Assembly: GCF_003939025.1 (NCBI RefSeq) | Contig: NZ_RQIH01000023.1 | Location: forward strand, 1-64,000 | Length of the DNA stretch: 64,000 nucleotides | From: Rhizobium sophoriradicis | Lineage (GTDB): Bacteria > Pseudomonadota > Alphaproteobacteria > Rhizobiales > Rhizobiaceae | Direction: 5' to 3' | Shown here: positions 60,886-64,000 of the stretch, one piece after another | Numbering within the stretch: the first letter of the stretch is position 1 | How the letters are laid out: each line of letters begins with the position of its first letter | Notes under the pieces: generated by a model | What the model was told of the DNA's origin: nothing | What the model saw: only the letters and a program-made list of their open reading frames with translations | The model's database searches: none | Program-made: the position numbers and the translations under genes

Positions 60886-61797
60886 ATGAACAATCAGTGC
60901 GTCGTCTACGTCACGGATGTCGAATATTCATTTCCGACAATTCTCTCAGCGCTGCAGGCTCGCAAATTCGCGAGCCCCGCGACCGATGTCTGTGTCCTCA
61001 TGTCGGAACATCTCGATAATTTCGACGAACTCAAAGCCCTACTGGCTACGAGCGGGGTCGACTTGATCGATGCGACCGAAGCGCTGCAGGACTCGCTCGG
61101 CAAGCTCGATGGATCGCACTTCCAGGGACGTATCAGCGTCAGCACCATGGCCAAGCTGGTCCTGTGCGAGATCCTGCCTGCCAACTATACCCAGATCATC
61201 TACCTCGATGGCGACACGCAGATAGTCAGCGATCTCGGCGGGCTCGAAAATGCGGTTGTGCCCGAGGGCAGGTTTTTTGCGGCGCGCGATTACACGGCGA
61301 TCCATGACTTCCTCGACACCGGAAAGAACAGCCACTATTTCAACGCGGGGGTCTTGAAATTCCACCGCAAAGGCTGGATCGGGCAGGAGGCGCTTGAGCT
61401 TTTTGCTAGAAATCCCGAGGCCTGCGAGGGCAAACATGATCAGGGCGCATTGAATTATGTCTGCGGGTCATCGCTCATCCTCGTATCGAACCGCTGGAAC
61501 TTTCCTAAACAGTTCCTTCATCTGGTCAACATGTCCGCCCTGTCGATCGTCCATTATATGGCGCATCCGAAGCCTTGGCATGGCACCTTCTTTCCCTGGA
61601 CCGATCGGGAAAGCCAAGTCTATGTCGACTTGCGCAAAGCACATCCGATTTATAACTCGCTGTATCGCGGGATAAGCTTCGATCGTAAGGCCCTGTATAA
61701 GTACCGGTCGATGCGGGCGCGCATCAAACACGCAATCGAGGCGAACGGACCCAATCCGCGGGTCCAGAGCCTGCTGGTTGGCGATTACGCCGTGTGA
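60886..61797 (+). CDS. GT8-family glycosyltransferase
   Basis: The 303-residue retaining glycosyltransferase has the lipopolysaccharide glucosyl/galactosyltransferase (WaaJ/glycogenin) fold. VVYVTDVEYSFPTILSALQA begins it, the DxD metal site is in IIYLDGDTQIVSDL, and HYFNAGVLKFHRKGW and HDQGALNYV are further landmarks. The ATG at 60886 has GGAAAGGTGAAG upstream; the open frame before it is not supported. It probably adds a side-chain or backbone hexose to the polysaccharide. Confidence 0.9.
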   Translation: MNNQCVVYVTDVEYSFPTILSALQARKFASPATDVCVLMSEHLDNFDELKALLATSGVDLIDATEALQDSLGKLDGSHFQGRISVSTMAKLVLCEILPANYTQIIYLDGDTQIVSDLGGLENAVVPEGRFFAARDYTAIHDFLDTGKNSHYFNAGVLKFHRKGWIGQEALELFARNPEACEGKHDQGALNYVCGSSLILVSNRWNFPKQFLHLVNMSALSIVHYMAHPKPWHGTFFPWTDRESQVYVDLRKAHPIYNSLYRGISFDRKALYKYRSMRARIKHAIEANGPNPRVQSLLVGDYAV

Positions 61798-61806
61798 TGC
61801 ATTGAG

Positions 61807-61891
61807 GTCCGCCTGGGGGTGAATAGCCGCGGGACTGATCTCGGCATCGCGGTCGACCCTTGGGTTGCAGGCGGACGCGCAACTATTCATC
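61807..61891 (+). ncRNA. Candidate pseudoknot RNA between GT8 and GT2 genes
   Basis: Stem 1 pairs GTCCGCCTG (61807-61815) with CAGGCGGAC (61868-61876), nine perfect pairs. Stem 2 pairs GGTGAATAG (61818-61826) with CTATTCATC (61883-61891), nine pairs with one G-U. The a-b-a'-b' order is that of an H-type pseudoknot. A small stem CCGCG/CGCGG (61827-61831 with 61848-61852) fits in the loop, and the stem 2 partner is repeated at 61891-61898. It sits 37 bp before the GT2 start, so a cis-regulatory role is possible. Confidence 0.4.
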
Positions 61892-61927
61892 TATTCATTG
61901 CAGGATGGATAATGGTCAGGACAGAAT

Positions 61928-62950
61928 ATGAGTTATAGGGCTTCCGCCACCAGTATCTCGCATTACGCAAAAGCCCGCCTGCGCCGCTCGCTCAAGGCTC
62001 GGCAGGTTCGCTACGACCTGCTGCGCAACGGGCTCAAGCAGGCGCGTCACGTCGTCATTTGCGTCATGCGCGACGAAGGGCACCGGCTGGCATTTTTCCT
62101 CCAGTATTATCGCGATCTCGGCTTCGAGCACTTCATCTGCATCGACAACGGCTCGACAGACGGCACAGCCGAATTGCTGTCCGGCTTCGACGATGTCTCC
62201 CTTCTTTCTGCTCACGGATCCTACAAGGCGGCGAGATTTGGAAACGACTGGATCAACGAAGTCATCAACCGGCACTGCCAGCAGAAATGGGTCCTCTATG
62301 TCGACGCCGATGAGTTCCTGGTTTATCCGCATTGCGACACACGACCGATCGATCAACTGACCGCCTATATCGATTCCACCGGCGGTCATTCGCTGCGCTC
62401 GGTGATGATCGACATGTACAGCCGGCATCCCGTTCTCGAAAACATATGCGAACCCGGCCGCAATCCGCTCGAGGTCTGCAATCTCTTCGACCGGTCCGGC
62501 TATGTCGCGCATTTCGACGAACGCAACTGGACGATATGGATCAAGGGCGGCGTCCGCGGCCGGGTCTATTTCCATGACCGGCTCTGGGATGGTCCCGCGC
62601 TCAACAAGATCCCTCTCGTCTATATCGAAGGTGAACGTCTTTTTCTCAAATCATCGCACCAGGTCTGGCCGCTCTCCCTGAATTTGGGCGACATGCGCGG
62701 AGCGCTCGGCGTATCCGGCGCCCTTCTGCATTTCAAATTCCTGTCGACCTTCGTTCACAAGGTTGCCGATGCCGCGCACCGCTCCCAGCACACGGAGGAA
62801 TATGCGGTATATTCCTCGAGCAAGGACAAGGATGATTTCGTCTACGACGATACGGGCACCTACCGCAGCTGGAAGGATCTCTCCGATCACGGGCTTATTC
62901 AGGGTGAAGGATGGAAATACTGGAAGAATGCCTCCGAAAGCGACGTCTAA
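61928..62950 (+). CDS. GT2-like glycosyltransferase (Glyco_tranf_2_4 type)
   Basis: The 340-residue GT-A protein starts the fold at RHVVICVMRDEGHRLAFFLQ. FICIDNGSTDGTAELLSGFD follows, and the metal site DADEF is in WVLYVDADEFLVYP. A later KGGVRGRVYFHD segment may bind acceptor. It is the last gene of the plus-strand cluster. The 130-base gap to the GT8 gene contains a pseudoknot-like structure. The sugar it adds is unknown. Confidence 0.88.
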   Translation: MSYRASATSISHYAKARLRRSLKARQVRYDLLRNGLKQARHVVICVMRDEGHRLAFFLQYYRDLGFEHFICIDNGSTDGTAELLSGFDDVSLLSAHGSYKAARFGNDWINEVINRHCQQKWVLYVDADEFLVYPHCDTRPIDQLTAYIDSTGGHSLRSVMIDMYSRHPVLENICEPGRNPLEVCNLFDRSGYVAHFDERNWTIWIKGGVRGRVYFHDRLWDGPALNKIPLVYIEGERLFLKSSHQVWPLSLNLGDMRGALGVSGALLHFKFLSTFVHKVADAAHRSQHTEEYAVYSSSKDKDDFVYDDTGTYRSWKDLSDHGLIQGEGWKYWKNASESDV

Positions 62951-63048
62951 CCACTATTATCGGGAAGCCGCTTCAACCGCCGTCAAACACAAGCCCCGCC
63001 GAGGCGGGTTTTGTCGAGGCTTTCGCTGCCGCATTCGTCGAGGCGCCC

Positions 63049-63789
63049 TCAAGCAATGGACGCCACACCATCGGCGTAGGCTTCCAGCGCCTTCCGATTG
63101 AGAATACGGACTTTGCCCTGCATGCCGTCGACCACTTTGCTTTCGCGCAAACGCCGCAGGCATTGATTGACCTTTTCGCGCGACGCCGGCAGCGTCGCCG
63201 CCAGGTCATGTTGGGAGATGATCAGCTCATCGCCGCTATGTTGTGCATCCACTTTGTACACGGCAGAAAGGCGCAGCAGCGTCCGGGCCAATCTCTGCCT
63301 CAGGTTCGATCCAGCGTTGCAAATGATCCGCAGTTCGAGTTCGGAAACACGCGCCAGCGCCTTCGACAGGAGCTTCACCTGAAATTGCGGATCGTTCGCA
63401 CACAAATCCCGCAGCAAACGACCATCGAAGTAATGCAGTTCGCAGTCCGATGAGGCGCGATATTCCAGGCTGAGGGATTGCTTGCGCAACACCTTCAATT
63501 CGCCGATCAAGCCGCCTTTTGGGATCATCTCCACGATGAACTCCTGTCCATCGGCAAGCGGCGTGCTTGCGCTCACCATTCCGCGCTGGACGCAGGCGAA
63601 CATGTCGATGGCGTCCCCGGCGCAGCCAATCACCTCACCCCGTCGAAACTATCGAACACTCGAACGGCAAAACGGGAACTCGTGATCCAGATCACCACGG
63701 CCGCCGTATATGATATCTGCAGGCCCTGAAGTAACCGCTTCGCCTATTCGCGCCGCGCATGCACCAGTCTCGCTATCTCTTATAGTCAA
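63049..63789 (-). pseudogene. Crp/Fnr-family paralogue interrupted by an in-frame TAG
   Basis: The sequence follows the Crp regulator at 52.4-53.1 kb over nearly its whole length, including the winged helix (SQHDLAATLPASREKVNQCL). Upstream, DHEFPFCRSSVR is followed by TAG (63649-63651) and then FRRGEVIGCAGDAIDMFACV in the same frame; the intact paralogue has Arg46 at that place. Upstream homology reaches a TTG at 63789. The surviving frame can start only at GTG 63633, lacking the first strands of the sensor domain. It could still make an HTH protein of 194 residues. Confidence 0.8.
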
Positions 63790-64000
63790 ATTATAATAAT
63801 ATAAAGTATTCATCTTGATTTATATACAACTAGTGACTAATGCTCACATAAATATACAATATAATTCAAATTTAATTCTAACTCATCGATTATTTTAAGA
63901 CCGGATTTTTATACGATTTATGACAATCACTGAACGAAAGATTGGATCTATAGAATAATATCGTCCACTTTCATTAATTAATAATATTTCGTTTATATAT
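63790..64000. other. AT-rich right edge of window
   Basis: These 211 bases are strongly AT-rich, like the region upstream of the intact Crp gene at 53.1-53.6 kb. No gene is supported. The promoter of the interrupted Crp paralogue would lie here. Confidence 0.5.

Noticed and set aside
58562..60889. A 775-codon plus-strand frame over the polymerase gene
   Set aside because: It runs in another frame through a clear multi-helix polymerase and on through intergenic sequence, and its composition is Arg-rich and without domains.
17914..63789. Recoding (selenocysteine or pyrrolysine) at the three in-frame stops
   Set aside because: The stops are TAG, TAA and TAG, so selenocysteine does not apply. 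Pyrrolysine use is not known in rhizobia, and the homologous positions are ordinary residues.
1..64000. Search for insertion sequences, phage genes, CRISPR arrays and tRNA or rRNA genes
   Set aside because: No transposase, integrase, regularly spaced repeat array, tRNA cloverleaf or rRNA-like stretch was recognised by eye. A tRNA scan would be decisive.

Overview
The window looks like a chromosomal stretch of a Rhizobium-type alphaproteobacterium (R. etli / R. leguminosarum group). It is GC-rich with strongly GC-biased third codon positions. Several products are close to rhizobial or Caulobacter proteins, including a D-xylonate dehydratase and ExoY/ExoF-type exopolysaccharide proteins, and ABC sugar importers and efflux pumps are abundant. 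No rRNA, tRNA, insertion sequence, phage gene or CRISPR array was recognised.

Layout. Positions 1-10.1 kb hold core and general genes: a large membrane-anchored protein, purA, an EamA transporter, a GNAT acetyltransferase, a PAS-GGDEF-EAL protein and xylD. Positions 10.3-29.5 kb are rich in export functions: an RND pump with its adaptor, a marR-emrA-emrB drug-efflux unit, a CPA1 cation/proton antiporter and a second RND pump. LysR regulators, an SDR oxidoreductase, a 3-methyladenine glycosylase and an alpha/beta-hydrolase that has lost its catalytic residues lie among them. Positions 29.5-35 kb carry small metabolic and regulatory genes: a PPP phosphatase, an SfnB-like flavoprotein, an Rrf2 regulator, an interrupted SDR, a hydroxypyruvate-isomerase-like protein, an AhpD-like protein and a cupin.

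Positions 35-39.4 kb are a ugpBAEC-type ABC importer (minus strand). Positions 39.8-47.3 kb are a second sugar system: a ROK repressor divergent from an operon of binding protein, two permeases, a SIS-domain sugar-phosphate enzyme, a PfkB kinase and an ATPase. The SIS plus PfkB pair suggests an amino sugar or an Amadori (fructosamine) compound as substrate. Both importer operons have a GC-rich hairpin directly after the binding-protein gene.

Positions 47.3-63.8 kb form an exopolysaccharide cluster. A minus-strand operon (Crp-type regulator, two GT4 glycosyltransferases, Wzx-type flippase, GH16 glucanase) diverges across an AT-rich region from a plus-strand operon (ExoY-type phosphoglycosyltransferase, Wzz/ExoP co-polymerase, GT2, ExoF export protein, Wzy-like polymerase). 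A small SyrA/ExoX-like membrane protein, a GT8 and a second GT2 follow. A second Crp paralogue at the far end is broken by an in-frame TAG. Together these genes could build, polymerise, export and trim one polysaccharide under a dedicated regulator.

Three genes are interrupted by single in-frame stops while homology continues downstream: a LysR regulator (TAG), an SDR (TAA) and the second Crp (TAG). Other notable points are a predicted pseudoknot-type RNA between the GT8 and GT2 genes, a co-polymerase whose Walker A lysine is Thr, and a set of well-formed inverted repeats in the divergent promoter regions. All calls are from reading the sequence; no database search was run.
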